A stretch of DNA of 64,000 nt from Durusdinium trenchii (lineage: Eukaryota > Sar > Dinophyceae > Suessiales > Symbiodiniaceae), in assembly GCA_963970005.1 (NCBI GenBank), contig CAXAMN010021740.1, positions 616,337-680,336 on the forward strand. The letters are read 5' to 3'. The notes under the pieces were generated by a model. It was not told where the DNA came from, did no database searches, and saw only the letters and a list, made by a program, of their open reading frames with translations. Both the position numbers and the translations under genes were made by a program. Each line of letters starts with the position of its first letter. Position 1 is the first letter of the stretch. Below, in pieces: positions 63,197 through 64,000 of this stretch.

Positions 63197-64000
63197 TCCT
63201 TTTTCCAAGTCAGGGCCATCGACTATGACTATAAAGGCGATGAGGTCAAGGTTGCTAAGTGGATTTCATGGAAGAATATCGTCCCGGCCCTGCCAAAGGA
63301 AATTGGAGCAGTGCCACTCCACGAGGTGTGCTCCTGGGGATGTCGAGAGTATGTGTTGTCTTTTGACTCATACATCAAACCTAAGGATGTTTGGGGCAGT
63401 GTCAAGAGTCCTAGAGTCATGGTTGAAGATAAAGATTGGGGTGCAATGTGCACTGGACTGGTCAACTCTGGGATTTGTTGTTTCATTGAGTGCGAACAAG
63501 TGTTCCAAACCAGGAGTGGACCACTCCTGAACGGACTCTTTGGCGTCTCCAAAGATGAGTGGACCGGCGACAACACCGAAATCTGTAGACTCATCATGAA
63601 CCTTATCCCGCTCAACAACATCTGCGAACCGCTGGTCGGCGACGTTGACACGCTACCGTCGCGGGGAATGATGAACCCTCTTTTCCTTCAACCTGGTGAA
63701 AATCTGTTGGTTTCCTCTGAAGATGTGAAGCGTTTCGTTTATACGATGAGGGTGCCTGATGAGTGGGTTAGGTTTCTCGCCTTCAACAAGGTCGTCCCCC
63801 AGGAGGTCCTTCCGGCTCACCTCAAGGGTAACGAGGTGTACTTGGCTTCAAGAGTATTGCCTATGGGGTTCCTCAACTCCGTCAGCCTTGCACAGAATGT
63901 CCACCGCAACTTGGTGATGTGGTCGGGAAAGGAGAGTGGACTGACTAACCGTGACTGGGAAGAGTTGAGGAAGGATAGAGCCTTCACTGTTGCCAATCCG
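63197..64000 (+). CDS. retroelement reverse transcriptase, partial
   Basis: It is open to the end of the window without a stop (268 codons). It reads SFFQVRAIDYDYKGDEVKVA, PLLNGLFGVSKDEW, ICRLIMNLIPLNNICEPLVG, VSSEDVKRFVYTMRVPDEW (motif A-like with its Asp), FLAFNKVVP and VLPMGFLNSVSLAQNVHRNL (motif B-like). The catalytic DD motif lies beyond the window. This frame is best recognised without requiring an ATG, because it continues the preceding segment after a one-base frameshift. Confidence 0.8.

Larger units (their letters stand above)
60120..64000 (+). mobile_element. dinoflagellate RT-encoding retroelement, truncated by the window end
   Basis: Consecutive + strand coding segments in different frames reproduce a protein order I know from dinoflagellate repeats: Cys-rich N terminus, long basic region, conserved helical region, Gly/Lys tail, then a second protein ending in a reverse transcriptase. 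No LTR was found upstream. The class (LINE, DIRS or other) cannot be decided without the 3' part. Frame changes near 61195, 62275 and 63197 show a damaged copy. Confidence 0.8.

Overview
The window looks like nuclear DNA of a dinoflagellate, probably a Symbiodiniaceae-type alga. The evidence is fourfold. Exons of recognisable proteins are short and joined by introns that mostly start with GC rather than GT and end AG with a G as the next base. The retroelements belong to types I associate with dinoflagellate genomes. The RRM protein has the dinoflagellate-type VFVRGFD start. The spacer is full of TA/CA runs and short modular repeats. Every gene or element I can recognise lies on the + strand, as expected for the unidirectional gene arrays of dinoflagellates. 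Two N runs (19018-19612 and 46310-46670) are assembly gaps.

Layout. 1-1954: spacer with at most one weak exon. 1955-10891: a complete Ty1/copia LTR retrotransposon with 250-bp LTRs that are 99.2% identical. Its Gag has a zinc knuckle, a SAP-like motif and a topoisomerase-type zinc ribbon. Its Pol has a methyltransferase-like domain between protease and integrase. The body is broken by frameshifts and nonsense codons. 10912-13800: spacer, a few orphan exons and a Tc1-like mini-element. 13810-14391: an intronless SelM/Sep15-type selenoprotein gene with an in-frame TGA, a signal peptide and a C-terminal membrane anchor. 17356-18333: a decayed LINE reverse transcriptase. 19769-19977: the last two exons of ribosomal protein eL38, the first lost in or before the gap. 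20351-22614: exons of an unrecognised Pro/Arg-rich and coiled-coil protein.

24720-33228: a long multi-exon gene for a protein made of many degenerate EF-hand units. 33229-42601: mostly spacer with orphan exons, a Tc1-like MITE (38658-38743) and a 350-bp AGT/AGG tract. 42602-45154: EF-hand exons, then a voltage-sensor (S1-S4) exon and further unassigned exons. 45308-46762: tandem repeats around the second gap. 47790-54183: a receptor-type class III nucleotide cyclase with two membrane helices, an external segment and a cyclase domain that can be followed exon by exon. 58475-59750: an RRM RNA-binding protein gene. 60120-64000: a dinoflagellate retroelement with a reverse transcriptase, running off the window end.

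The EF-hand, voltage-sensor and cyclase genes form a co-oriented block of probable Ca2+/cyclic-nucleotide signalling genes. Whether they are separate genes or partly one transcript cannot be settled without RNA data. Exon boundaries are read by eye from protein continuity plus the AG|G acceptor rule, and are approximate where marked.
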